Shown in pieces: positions 40,249 through 53,823 of a stretch of 64,000 bases of DNA. Each line of letters starts with the position of its first letter. Positions within the stretch are counted from its first letter, which is position 1. The position numbers and the translations under genes are program-made. This DNA is from Gordius sp. MW1 (lineage: Eukaryota; Nematomorpha; Gordioida; Gordea; Gordiidae): NCBI GenBank assembly GCA_964036665.1, contig OZ038530.1, forward strand, positions 2,914,001 through 2,978,000, given 5' to 3'. The notes under the pieces were generated by a model, which was not told where the DNA came from, did no database searches, and saw nothing but the letters and a program-made list of their open reading frames with translations.

Positions 40249-42834
40249 GTTTTAAAAAATTAAGCACTCACGTTGCGATACAACAAACTAATCGCAACAA
40301 TAAAACGTTTTCTTTTGTCAAAATGATAGTTCTCGCAGCTTAAAACCTCTTTTCGGAAGTCAATCGAGGATAATAGGATTCTCAAATTGGCTTACTTTTA
40401 TATATTTTTTCATGCTCTTTCACATAGAATCGAAAAAAATAAATATTTTTACCTCAAAATTTTTCACATATTTTTCTTTCAACCGTATGCATCCGATGAA
40501 AGGTGTTGTTTTCAGACGTGGTTTCCATGATAAAAAGTAAAAATTTATCAGAATCAGAAAACTATTACTTTGAAATCATGATCGCATAGTGCAGTTTTCA
40601 AAAATTAAGCACTCACGTTGCGATACAACAAACTAATCGCAACAATAAAACGTTGTCTTTTGTCAAAATGATAGTTCTCGCAGCTTAAAACCTCTTTGCG
40701 GAAGTCAATCGAGGATAATAGGATTCTCAAATGGCTTACCTTTATATATTTTTTCATGCTCTTTCACATAGAATCGAAAAAAATAAATATTTTTACCTCA
40801 AAATTTTTCACATATTTTTCTTTGAACCGTATTCATCAGATAAAAGTTGTCGTTTTCAGACATGGTTTCCATGATAAAAAGTAAAAATTTATCAGAATCA
40901 GAAAACTATTACTTTGAAACCATGATCGCTTAGTGCATTTTTGAAAAATTTAGCACTCACGTTGCTATACAACAAACTAATCGCAACAATAAAACGTTGT
41001 CTTTTGTCAAAATATAGTTCTTGCAGCTTAAAACCTCTTTTCCGAAGTCAATCGAGGATAATAGGATTCTCAAATTGGCTTACTTTTATATATTTTTTCA
41101 TGCTCTTTCATATAGAATTGAAAAAAATAAATATTTTTACCTCAAAATTAAAAACATATTTTTTTTGAACAGTATTCATCCGATGCAAGTTGTTGTTTTC
41201 AGACGTGGTTTCTATGATCCCAATTAAAAATTTATTAGAATCTAAAAACTATTACTTTGAAATCATGATCGCATAGAGCAGTTTTCAAAAATTAAGCACT
41301 CACGTTGCGATACAACAAACTAATCGCAACAATAAAACGTTGTCTTTTGTCAAAATGATAGTTCTCGCAGCTTAAAACCTCTTTTCGGAAGACAATCAAG
41401 GATAATAGGATTCTCAAATTTTCTTACTTTTATATTTTTTTTCATGCTCTTTCACATAGAATCGAAAAAAATAAATATTTTTACCTCAAAATTTTTCACA
41501 TATTTAATTCTTTGAACCGTAGTCATCCGATGAAAGTTGTCGTTTTCAGACGTGGTTTCTATGATCCCAAGTAAAAATTTATCAGAATCTAAAAACTATT
41601 ACTTTGAAATCATGATCGCATAGAGCAGTTTTCACAAATTAAGCACTCACGTTGCGATACAACAAACTAATCGCAACAATAAAACGTTGTCTTTTGTCAA
41701 AATGATAGTTCTTGCAGCTAAAAACCTCTTTTCCGAAGTCAATCGAGGATAATAGGATTCTCAAATTGGCTTACTTTTATATATTTTTTTATGCTCTTTC
41801 ACATAGAATCGAAAAAAACAAATATTTTTACCTCAAAATTTTTCACATATTTTTTTTGAACCGTATTCATCCGATGAAAGTTGTCGTTTTCAGACGTGTT
41901 TTCCATGATAAAAAATAAAAATTTATCAGAATCTGAAAACTATTACTTTGAAATCATGATCGCATAGTGCAGTTTTCAAAAATTAAGCACTCACGTTGCG
42001 ATACAACAAACTAATCGCAACAATAAAACGTTGTCTTTTGTCAAAATGATAGTTCTCGCAGCTTAAAACCTCTTTTCGGAAGTCAATCAAGGATAATAGG
42101 ATTCTCAAATTGGTTTACTTTTATATATTTTTTAGAGCTCTTTCACATAGAATCGAAAAAAATAAATCTTTTGACCTCAAAATTTTTCTCATTTTTTTCT
42201 TTCAACCGTATTCATCCGATGAAAGTTGTCGTTTCCAGACGTGGTTTCCATGATTAAAAGTATAAATTTATCAGAATCAGAAAACTATTACTTTGAAATC
42301 ATGATCGCATAGACCAGTTTTCAAAAATTAAGCACTCACGTTAGATACACCAAACTAATCGCAACACTAAAACGTTTTCTTTAAAATGATAGTTTTCGCA
42401 GCTTAAAACCTCTTTTCGGAAGTCAATCGAGGATAATAGGATTCTCAAATTGGTTTACTTTTATATATTTTTTAGAGCTCTTTCACATAGAATCGAAAAA
42501 AATAAATCTTTTGACCTCAAAATTTTTCTCATTTTTTTCTTTCAACCGTATTCATCCGATGAAAGTTGTCGTTTCCAGACGTGGTTTCCATGATTAAAAG
42601 TATAAATTTATCAGAATCAGAAAACAATTACTTTGAAATCATGATCGCATAGACCAGTTTTGAAAAATTAAGCACTCACGTTGCGATACAACAAACTAAT
42701 CGCAACAATAAAACGTTGTATTTTGTCAAAATGATAGTTCTCGCAGCTTGAAACCTCTTTTCTGAAGTCAATCGAGGATAATAGGATTCTCAAATTGGCT
42801 TACTTTTATATATTTTTTCAAGCTCTTTCACATA
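40249..42834 (+). repeat. Unit A copy 1 remnant in block 2
   Basis: Equivalent of 3250-5835 at +36999. It ends with the two SacI-flanked monomers that unit A copy 2 lacks. A private change, GTCAATCAAGG, is at 42089 where block 1 has GTCAATCGAGG. Confidence 0.83.
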
Positions 42835-45800
42835 GAATGGAAAAAAATAAATAATTTTACCTCAAAATTTTTCACATATTTTTCTTTCAACCGTATTCAT
42901 GCTATGAAAGTTGTCGTTTTCAGACGTGGTTTCCATGATAAAAAGTAAAAACTTATCAGAATCAGAGAACTATTACTTTGAAATAATGATCGCATAGACC
43001 AGTTTTCAAAAATTAAGCAATCACGTTGCGATACAACAAACTAATCGCAACAACAAAACCTTCCTTGTCTTTTGTCAAAATGATAGTTTTCGCAGCTTAA
43101 AACTTCTTTTCGGAAGTCAATCGAGGATAATAGGATTCTCAAATTGGCTTACTTTTATATATTTTTTTACGCTCTTTCACATAGAATGGAAAAAATAAAT
43201 ATTTTTACCTCAAAATTTTTCACATATTTTTCTTTCAACCGTATTCATCCTATGAAAGTTGTCGTTTTCAGACGTGGTTTCCATGATTAAAAGTAAAAAC
43301 TTATCAGAATCAGAGAACTATTACTTTGAAATCATGATCGCATAGACCAGTTTTCAAAAGTTAAGCATTCACGTTGCGATACAACAAACTAATCGCAACA
43401 ATAAAACGTTGTCTTTAAAATGATAGTTCTCGCAGCTTAAAACCGCTTCTCGGAAGTCAATCGAGGATAATAGGATTCTCAAATTGGCTTACTTTTATAT
43501 ATTTTTTTACGCTCTTTCACATAAAATGGAAAAAAATAGATATTTTTACCTCAAAATTTTTCACATATTTTTCTTTCAACCGTATTCATCCTATGAAAGT
43601 TGTCGTTTTCAGACGTGGTTTAAATGATAAAAAGTAAAAACTTATCAGAATCCGAGAACTATTACTTTTAAATCATGATCGCATAGACCAGTTTTCAAAA
43701 ATTAAGCAATCACGTTAGATACAACAAACTAATCGCAACACTAAAACGTTGTCTTTAAAATGATAGTTCTCGCAGCTTAAAACCTCTTTTCGGAAGTCAA
43801 TCGAGGATAATAGGATTCTCAAATTGGTTTACTTTTATATATTTTTAAGAGCTCTTTCACATAGAATCGAAAAAAATAAATCTTTTGACCTCAAAATTTT
43901 TCTCATTTTTTTCTTTCAACCGTATTCATCCGATGAAAGTTGTCGTTTCCAGACGTGGTTTCCATGATTAAAAGTATAAATTTATCAGAATCAGAAAACT
44001 ATTACTTTGAAATCATGATCGCATAGACCAGTTTTGGAAATTAAGCACTCACGTTGCGATACAACAAACTAATCGCAACAATAAAACGTTGTATTTTGTC
44101 AAAATGATAGTTCTCGCAGCTTGAAACCTCTTTTCGGAAGTCAATCGAGGATAATAGGATTCTCAAATTGGCTTACTTTTATATATTTTTTTACGCTCTT
44201 ACACATAGAATGGAAAAAATAAATATTTTTACCTCAAAATTTTTCACATATTTTTTTTTCAACCGTATTCATCCTATGAAAGTTGTCGTTTCCAGACGTG
44301 GTTTCCACGATAAAAAGTAAAAATTTATCAGAATCAGAGAACTAATACTTTGAAATCATGATCGCATAGAGCAGTTTTCAAAAGTAAAGCATTCACGTTG
44401 CGATACAACAAACTAATCGCAACAATAAAACGTTGTCTTTAAAATGATAGTTCTCGCAGCTTAAAACCGCTTCTCGGAAGTCAATCGAGGATAATAGGAT
44501 TCTCAAATTGGCTTACTTTTATATATTTTTTCAAGCTCTTTCACATAGAATCGAAAAAAATAAATCTTTTTACCTCAAAATTTTTCACATTTTTTTATTT
44601 CAACCGTATTCATCCTATGTAAGTTGTCGTTTTCAGACGTGGTTTCCATGATAAAAAGTAAAAACTTATCAGAATCAGAGAACTATTACTTTGAAATCAT
44701 GATCGCATGAACCAGTTTTCAAAAATTAAGCAATCACGTTGCGATACAACAAACTAATCGCAACAACCTTGTCTTTTGTCAAAATCATAGTTCTCGCAGC
44801 TTAAAACTTCTTTTCGGAAGTCAATCGAGGATAATAGGATTCTCAAATTGTCTTACTTTTATATATTTTTTCAAGCTCTTTCACATAGAATCAGAAAAAA
44901 ATAAATATTTTTACCTCAAAACTTTTCACATTTTTTTCTTTCAACCGTATTCATCCTATGAAAGTTGTCTTTTCAGACGTGGTTTCCATGATAAAAAGTA
45001 AAAACTTATCAGAATCAGAGAACTATTACTTTAAAATCATGATCGCATAGACCAGTTTTCAAAAATTAAGCAATCACGTTGCGATACAACAAACTAATCG
45101 CAACAACAAAACCTTGTCTTTTGTCAAAATGATAGTTCTCGCAGCTTAAAACTTCTTTTCGGAAGTCAATCGAGGATAATAGGATTCTTAAATTGGCTTA
45201 CTTTTATATATTTTTTTACGCTCTTTCACATAGAATGGAAAAAATAAATATTTTTACCTCAAAATTTTTCACATATTTTTCTTTCAACCGTATTCATCCT
45301 ATGAAAGTTGTCGTTTTCAGACGTGGTTTCCATGATAAAAAGTATAAACTTATCAGAATCAGAGAACTATTACTTTGAAATCATGATCGCATAGAGCAGT
45401 TTTCAAAAGTTACGCATTCACGTTGCGATACAACAAACTAATCGCAACAATAAAACGTTGTCTTTAAAATGATAGTTCTCGCAGCTTAAAACCTCTTTTC
45501 GGAAGTCAATCGAGTATAATAGGATTCTCAAATTGGTTTCCTTTTATATATTTTTTAGAGCTCTTTCACATAGAATCGAAAAAAATAAATCTTTTGACCT
45601 CAAAATTTTTCTCATTTTTTTCTTTCAACCGTATGCATCCGATGTAAGTTGTCGTTTTCAGACGTGGTTTCCATGATAAAAAGTAAAAATTTATCAGAAT
45701 CAGAAAACTATTACTTTGAAATCATGATCGCTTAGTGCAGTTTTCAAAAATTAAGCACTCACGTTGCGATACAACAAACTAATCGTAACAATAAAACGTT

Positions 45801-47945
45801 TTCTTTTGTCAAAATGATAGTTCTCGCAGCTTAAAACCTCTTTTCGGAAGTAAATCGAGGATAATAGGATTCTCAAATTGGCTTACTTTTATATATTTTT
45901 TCATGCTCTTTCACATAGAATCGAAAAAAATAAATATTTTTACCTCAAAATTTTTCACATATTTTTCTTTCAACCGTGTGCATCCGATGTAAGTTGTCGT
46001 TTTCAGACGTGGTTTCCATGATAAAAAGTAAAAATTTATCAGAATCAGAAAACTATTACTTTGAAATCATGATCGCATAGTGCAGTTTTAAAAAATTAAG
46101 CACTCACGTTGCGATACAACAAACTAATCGCAACAATAAAACGTTTTCTTTTGTCAAAATGATAGTTCTCGCAGCTTAAAACCTCTTTTCGGAAGTCAAT
46201 CGAGGATAATAGGATTCTCAAATTGGCTTACTTTTATATATTTTTTCATGCTCTTTCACATAGAATCGAAAAAAATAAATATTTTTACCTCAAATTTTTT
46301 CACATATTTTTCTTTCAACCGTATGCATCCGATGAAAGGTGTCGTTTTCAGACGTGGTTTCCATGATAAAAAGTAAAAATTTATCAGAATCAGAAAACTA
46401 TTACTTTGAAATCATGATCGCATAGTGCAGTTTTCAAAAATTAAGCACTCACGTTGCGCTACAACAAACTAATCGCAACAATAAAACGTTGTCTTTTGTC
46501 AAAATGATAGTTCTCGCAGCTTAAAACCTCTTTGCGGAAGTCAAGCGAGGATAATAGGATTCTCAAATGGCTTACCTTTATATATTTTTTCATGCTCTTT
46601 CACATAGAATCGAAAAAAATAAATATTTTTACCTCAAAATTTTTCACATATTTTTCTTTGAACCGTATTCATCAGATAAAAGTTGTCGTTTTCAGACATG
46701 GTTTCCATGATAAAAAGTAAAAATTTATCAGAATCAGAAAACTATTACTTTGAAATCATGATCGCTTAGTGCATTTTTGAAAAATTTAGCACTCACGTTG
46801 CTATACAACAAACTAATCGCAACAATAAAACGTTGTCTTTTGTCAAAATATAGTTCTTGCAGCTTAAAACCTCTTTTCCGAAGTCAATCGAGGATAATAG
46901 GATTCTCAAATTGGCTTACTTTTATATATTTTTTCATGCTCTTTCATATAGAATTGAAAAAAATAAATATTTTTACCTCAAAATTAAAAACATATTTTTC
47001 TTTGAACAGTATTCATCCGATGCAAGTTGTTGTTTTCAGACGTGGTTTCTATGATCCCAATTAAAAATTTATTAGAATCTAAAAACTATTACTTTGAAAT
47101 CATAATCGCATAGAGCAGTTTTCAAAAATTAAGCACTCACGTTGCGATACAACAAACTAATCGCAACAATAAAACGTTGTCTTTTGTCAAAATGATAGTT
47201 CTCGCAGCTTAAAACCTCTTTTCGGAAGACAATCGAGGATAATAGGATTCTCAAATTTTCTTATTTTTATATTTTTTTTCATGCTCTTCATAGAATCGAA
47301 AAAAATAAATATTTTTACCTAAAAATTTTTCACATATTTTTCTTTGAACCGTAGTCATCCGATGAAAGTTGTCGTATTCAGACGTGGTTTCTATGATCCC
47401 AAGTAAAAATTTATCAGAATCTAAAAACTATTACTTTGAAATCATGATCGCATAGAGCAGTTTTCACAAATTAAGCACTCACGTTGCGATACAACAAACT
47501 AATCGCAACAATAAAATTTTGTCTTTTGTCAAAATGATCGTTCTTGCAGCTAAAAACCTCTTTTCCGAAGTCAATCGAGGATAATAGGATTCTCAAATTG
47601 GCTTACTTTTATATATTTTTTTATGCTCTTTCACATAGAATCGAAAAAAACAAATATTTTTACCTCAAAATTTTTCACATATTTTTTTTGAACCGTATTC
47701 ATCCGATGAAAGTTGTCGTTTTCAGACGTGTTTTCCATGATAAAAAATAAAAATTTATCAGAATCTGAAAACTATTACTTTGAAATCATGATCGCATAGT
47801 GCAGTTTTCAAAAATTAAGCACTCACGTTGCGATACAACAAACTAATCGCAACAATAAAACGTTGTCTTTTGTCAAAATGATAGTTCTCGCAGCTTAAAA
47901 CCTCTTTTCGGAAGTCAATCGAGGATAATAGGATTCTCAAATTGG
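42835..47945 (+). repeat. Unit A copy 2 equivalent in block 2
   Basis: Equivalent of 5836-10946 at +36999. It shares the diagnostic opening (TAAATAATTTT, CATGCTATG), the CTCTTCATAG deletion near 47285 and the GCGCTACAAC dyad variant near 46458. It differs at 45820 (G, against T at 8821). Confidence 0.83.
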
Positions 47946-50900
47946 CTTACTTTTATATATTTTTTCATGCTCTTTCACATAGAATCGAAAAAAATTAATA
48001 TTTTTACCTCAAAATTTTTCACATATTTTTCTTTGAACCGTAGTCATCCGATGAATGTTGTCGTTTTCAGACGTGGTTTCTATGATCCCAAATAAAAATT
48101 TATCAGAATCAGAAAACTACTTTGAAATCATGATCGTATAGAGCAGTTTTCAAAAATTAAGCATTCACGTTGCGATACAACAAACTAATCGCAACAATAA
48201 AACGTTGTCTTTTGTCAAAATGATAGTTCTCGCAGCTTAAAACCTCTTTTCAGAAGTCAATCGAGGATAATAGGATTCTCAAATTGGCTTACTTTTATAT
48301 ATTTTTTCATGCTATTTCACATAGAATCGAAAAAAATAAATATTTTTACCTCAAAATTTTTCACATATTTTTCTTTCAACCGTATTCATCCGATGAAAGT
48401 TGTCGTTTTCAGACGTGGTTTCCATGATAAAAAGTAAAAATTTATCAGAATCAGAAAACTATTACTTTGAAATCATGATCGCATAGTGCATTTTTGAAAA
48501 AATAAGCACTCACGTTGCGATACAACAAACTATTCGCAACAATAAAACGTTGTCTTTTGTCAAAATGATAGTTCTCGCAGCTTAAAACCTCTTTTCGGAA
48601 GTCAATCGAGGATAATAGGATTCTCAAATTGGCTTACTTTTATATATTTTTTCATGCTCTTTCACATAGAATTGAAAAAAATAAATATTTTTACCTCAAA
48701 ATTTTTCACATATTTTTCTTTGAACCGTATTCATCCGATGAAAGTTGTCGTTTTCAGACGTGGTTTCCATGATAAAAAGTAAAAATTTATCAGAATCAGA
48801 AAACTATTACTTTGAAATCGTGATCGCATAGTGCAGTTTTCAAAAATTAAGCACTCACGTTGCGATACAACAAACTATTCGCAACAATAAAACGTTGTCT
48901 TTTGTCAAAATGATAGTTCTCGCAGCTTAAAACCTCTTTTCGGAAGTCAATCGAGGATAATAGGATTCTCAAATTGGCTTACTTTTATATATTTTTTCAT
49001 GCTCTTTCACATAGAATCGAAAAAAATAAATATTTTTACCTCAAAATTTTTCACATATTTTTCTTTGAACCGTAGTCATCCGATGACAGTTGTCGTTTTC
49101 AGACGTGGTTTCTATGATCCCAAATAAAAATTTATCAGAATCAGAAAACTTTTACTTTGAAATCATGATCGCATAGAGCAGTTTTCAAAAATTAAGCATT
49201 CACGTTGCGATACAACAAACTAATCGCAACAATAAAACGTTGTCTTTAAAATGATAGTTCTCGCAGCTTAAAACCTCTTTTCAGAATCCAATCGAGGATA
49301 ATAGGATTCTCAAATTGGCTTACTTTTATATATTTTTTCATGCTCTTTCACATAGAATCGAAAAAAATAAATATTTTTACCTCAAAATTTTTCACATATT
49401 TTTCTTTGAACCGTATTCATCCGATGAAAGTTGTCGTTTTCAGACGTGGTTTCCATGATAAAAAGTAAAAATTTATCAGAATCAGAAAACTATTACTTTG
49501 AAATCATGATCGCATAGTGCATTTTTGAAAAAATAAGCACTCACGTTGCGATACAACAAACTATTCGCAACAATAAAACGTTGTCTTTTGTCAAAATGAT
49601 AGTTCTCGCAGCTTAAAACCTCTTTTCGGAAGTCAATCGAGGATAATAGGATTCTCAAATTGGCTTACTTTTATATATTTTTTCATGCTCTTTCACATAG
49701 AATCGAAAAAAACAAATATTTTTACCTCAAAATTTTTCACATATTTTTTTTGAACCGTATTCATCCGATGAAAGTTGTCGTTTTCAGACGTGTTTTCCAT
49801 GATAAAAAATAAAAATTTATCAGAATCTGAAAACTATTACTTTGAAATCATGATCGCATAGTGCAGTTTTCAAAAATTAAGCACTCACGTTGCGATACAA
49901 CAAACTAATCGCAACAATAAAACGTTGTCTTTTGTCAAAATGATAGTTCTCGCAGCTTAAAACCTCTTTTCGGAAGTCAATCGAGGATAATAGGATTCTC
50001 AAATTGGCTTACTTTTATATATTTTTTCATGCTCTTTCACATAGAATCGAAAAAAATTAATATTTTTACCTCAAAATTTTTCACATATTTTTCTTTGAAC
50101 CGTAGTCATCCGATGAATGTTGTCGTTTTCAGACGTGGTTTCTATGATCCCCAATAAAAATTTATCAGAATCAGAAAACTACTTTGAAATCATGATCGTA
50201 TAGAGCAGTTTTCAAAAATTAAGCATTCACGTTGCGATACAACAAACTAATCGCAACAATAAAACGTTGTCTTTTGTCAAAATGATAGTTCTCGCAGCTT
50301 AAAACCTCTTTTCAGAAGTCAATCGAGGATAATAGGATTCTCAAATTGGCTTACTTTTATATATTTTTTCATGCTATTTCACATAGAATCGAAAAAAATA
50401 AATATTTTTACCTCAAAATTTTTCACATATTTTTCTTTCAACCGTATTCATCCGATGAAAGTTGTCGTTTTCAGACGTGGTTTCCATGATAAAAAGTAAA
50501 AATTTATCAGAATCAGAAAACTATTACTTTGAAATCATGATCGCATAGTGCATTTTTGAAAAAATAAGCACTCACGTTGCGATACAACAAACTATTCGCA
50601 ACAATAAAACGTTGTCTTTTGTCAAAATGATAGTTCTCGCAGCTTAAAACCTCTTTTCGGAAGTCAATCGAGGATAATAGGATTCTCAAATTGGCTTACT
50701 TTTATATATTTTTTCATGCTCTTTCACATAGAATTGAAAAAAATAAATATTTTTACCTCAAAATTTTTCACATATTTTTCTTTGAACCGTATTCATCCGA
50801 TGAAAGTTGTCGTTTTCAGACGTGGTTTCCATGATAAAAAGTAAAAATTTATCAGAATCAGAAAACTATTACTTTGAAATCGTGATCGCATAGTGCAGTT

Positions 50901-53823
50901 TTCAAAAATTAAGCACTCACGTTGCGATACAACAAACTATTCGCAACAATAAAACGTTGTCTTTTGTCAAAATGATAGTTCTCGCAGCTTAAAACCTCTT
51001 TTCGGAAGTCAATCGAGGATAATAGGATTCTCAAATTGGCTTACTTTTATATATTTTTTCATGCTCTTTCACATAGAATCGAAAAAAATAAATATTTTTA
51101 CCTCAAAATTTTTCACATATTTTTCTTTGAACCGTAGTCATCCGATGACAGTTGTCGTTTTCAGACGTGGTTTCTATGATCCCAAATAAAAATTTATCAG
51201 AATCAGAAAACTTTTACTTTGAAATCATGATCGCATAGAGCAGTTTTCAAAAATTAAGCATTCACGTTGCGATACAACAAACTAATCGCAACAATAAAAC
51301 GTTGTCTTTAAAATGATAGTTCTCGCAGCTTAAAACCTCTTTTCAGAATCCAATCGAGGATAATAGGATTCTCAAATTGGCTTACTTTTATATATTTTTT
51401 CATGCTCTTTCACATAGAATCGAAAAAAATAAATATTTTTACCTCAAAATTTTTCACATATTTTTCTTTGAACCGTATTCATCCGATGAAAGTTGTCGTT
51501 TTCAGACGTGGTTTCCATGATAAAAAGTAAAAATTTATCAGAATCAGAAAACTATTACTTTGAAATCATGATCGCATAGTGCATTTTTGAAAAAATAAGC
51601 ACTCACGTTGCGATACAACAAACTATTCGCAACAATAAAACGTTGTCTTTTGTCAAAATGATAGTTCTCGCAGCTTAAAACCTCTTTTCGGAAGTCAATC
51701 GAGGATAATAGGATTCTCAAATTGGCTTACTTTTATATATTTTTTCATGCTCTTTCACATAGAATCGAAAAAAACAAATATTTTTACCTCAAAATTTTTC
51801 ACATATTTTTTTTGAACCGTATTCATCCGATGAAAGTTGTCGTTTTCAGACGTGTTTTCCATGATAAAAAATAAAAATTTATCAGAATCTGAAAACTATT
51901 ACTTTGAAATCATGATCGCATAGTGCAGTTTTCAAAAATTAAGCACTCACGTTGCGATACAACAAACTAATCGCAACAATAAAACGTTGTCTTTTGTCAA
52001 AATGATAGTTCTCGCAGCTTAAAACCTCTTTTCGGAAGTCAATCGAGGATAATAGGATTCTCAAATTGGCTTACTTTTATATATTTTTTCATGCTCTTTC
52101 ACATAGAATCGAAAAAAATTAATATTTTTACCTCAAAATTTTTAACATATTTTTCTTTGAACCGTAGTCATCCGATGAATGTTGTCGTTTTCAGACGTGG
52201 TTTCTATGATCCCCAATAAAAATTTATCAGAATCAGAAAACTACTTTGAAATCATGATCGTATAGAGCAGTTTTCAAAAATTAAGCATTCACGTTGCGAT
52301 ACAACAAACTAATCGCAACAATAAAACGTTGTCTTTTGTCAAAATGATAGTTCTCGCAGCTTAAAACCTCTTTTCAGAAGTCAATCGAGGATAATAGGAT
52401 TCTCAAATTGGCTTACTTTTATATATTTTTTCATGCTATTTCACATAGAATCGAAAAAAATAAATATTTTTACCTCAAAATTTTTCACATATTTTTCTTT
52501 CAACCGTATTCATCCGATGAAAGTTGTCGTTTTCAGACGTGGTTTCCATGATAAAAAGTAAAAATTTATCAGAATCAGAAAACTATTACTTTGAAATCAT
52601 GATCGCATAGTGCATTTTTGAAAAAATAAGCACTCACGTTGCGATACAACAAACTATTCGCAACAATAAAACGTTGTCTTTTGTCAAAATGATAGTTCTC
52701 GCAGCTTAAAACCTCTTTTCGGAAGTCAATCGAGGATAATAGGATTCTCAAATTGGCTTACTTTTATATATTTTTTCATGCTCTTTCACATAGAATTGAA
52801 AAAAATAAATATTTTTACCTCAAAATTTTTCACATATTTTTCTTTGAACCGTATTCATCCGATGAAAGTTGTCGTTTTCAGACGTGGTTTCCATGATAAA
52901 AAGTAAAAATTTATCAGAATCAGAAAACTATTACTTTGAAATCGTGATCGCATAGTGCAGTTTTCAAAAATTAAGCACTCACGTTGCGATACAACAAACT
53001 ATTCGCAACAATAAAACGTTGTCTTTTGTCAAAATGATAGTTCTCGCAGCTTAAAACCTCTTTTCGGAAGTCAATCGAGGATAATAGGATTCTCAAATTG
53101 GCTTACTTTTATATATTTTTTCATGCTCTTTCACATAGAATCGAAAAAAATAAATATTTTTACCTCAAAATTTTTCACATATTTTTCTTTGAACCGTAGT
53201 CATCCGATGACAGTTGTCGTTTTCAGACGTGGTTTCTATGATCCCAAATAAAAACTTATCAGAATCAGAAAACTTTTACTTTGAAATCATGATCGCATAG
53301 AGCAGTTTTCAAAAATTAAGCATTCACGTTGCGATACAACAAACTAATCGCAACAATAAAACGTTGTCTTTAAAATGATAGTTCTCGCAGCTTAAAACCT
53401 CTTTTCAGAATCCAATCGAGGATAATAGGATTCTCAAATTGGCTTACTTTTATATATTTTTTCATGCTCTTTCACATAGAATCGAAAAAAATAAATATTT
53501 TTACCTCAAAATTTTTCACATATTTTTCTTTGAACCGTATTCATCCGATGAAAGTTGTCGTTTTCAGACGTGGTTTCCATGATAAAAAGTAAAAATTTAT
53601 CAGAATCAGAAAACTATTACTTTGAAATCATGATCGCATAGTGCATTTTTGAAAAAATAAGCACTCACGTTGCGATACAACAAACTATTCGCAACAATAA
53701 AACGTTGTCTTTTGTCAAAATGATAGTTCTCGCTGCTTAAAACCTCTTTTCGGAAGTCAATCGAGGATAATAGGATTCTCAAATTGGCTTACTTTTATAT
53801 ATTTTTTCATGCTATTTCACATA
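47638..53823 (+). repeat. Unit B in three tandem copies (47638, 49700, 51762)
   Basis: The GAATCG A7 CAAAT monomer that starts unit B occurs at 47638, 49700 and 51762, each 2062 bp apart; block 1 has only two (10639 and 12701). The second and third copies both carry GATCCCCAAT (near 50148 and 52210), a marker of block 1 copy 2. The extra copy is therefore a duplicate of copy 2. The third copy has a private TTTAACATAT near 52141. Confidence 0.87.
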
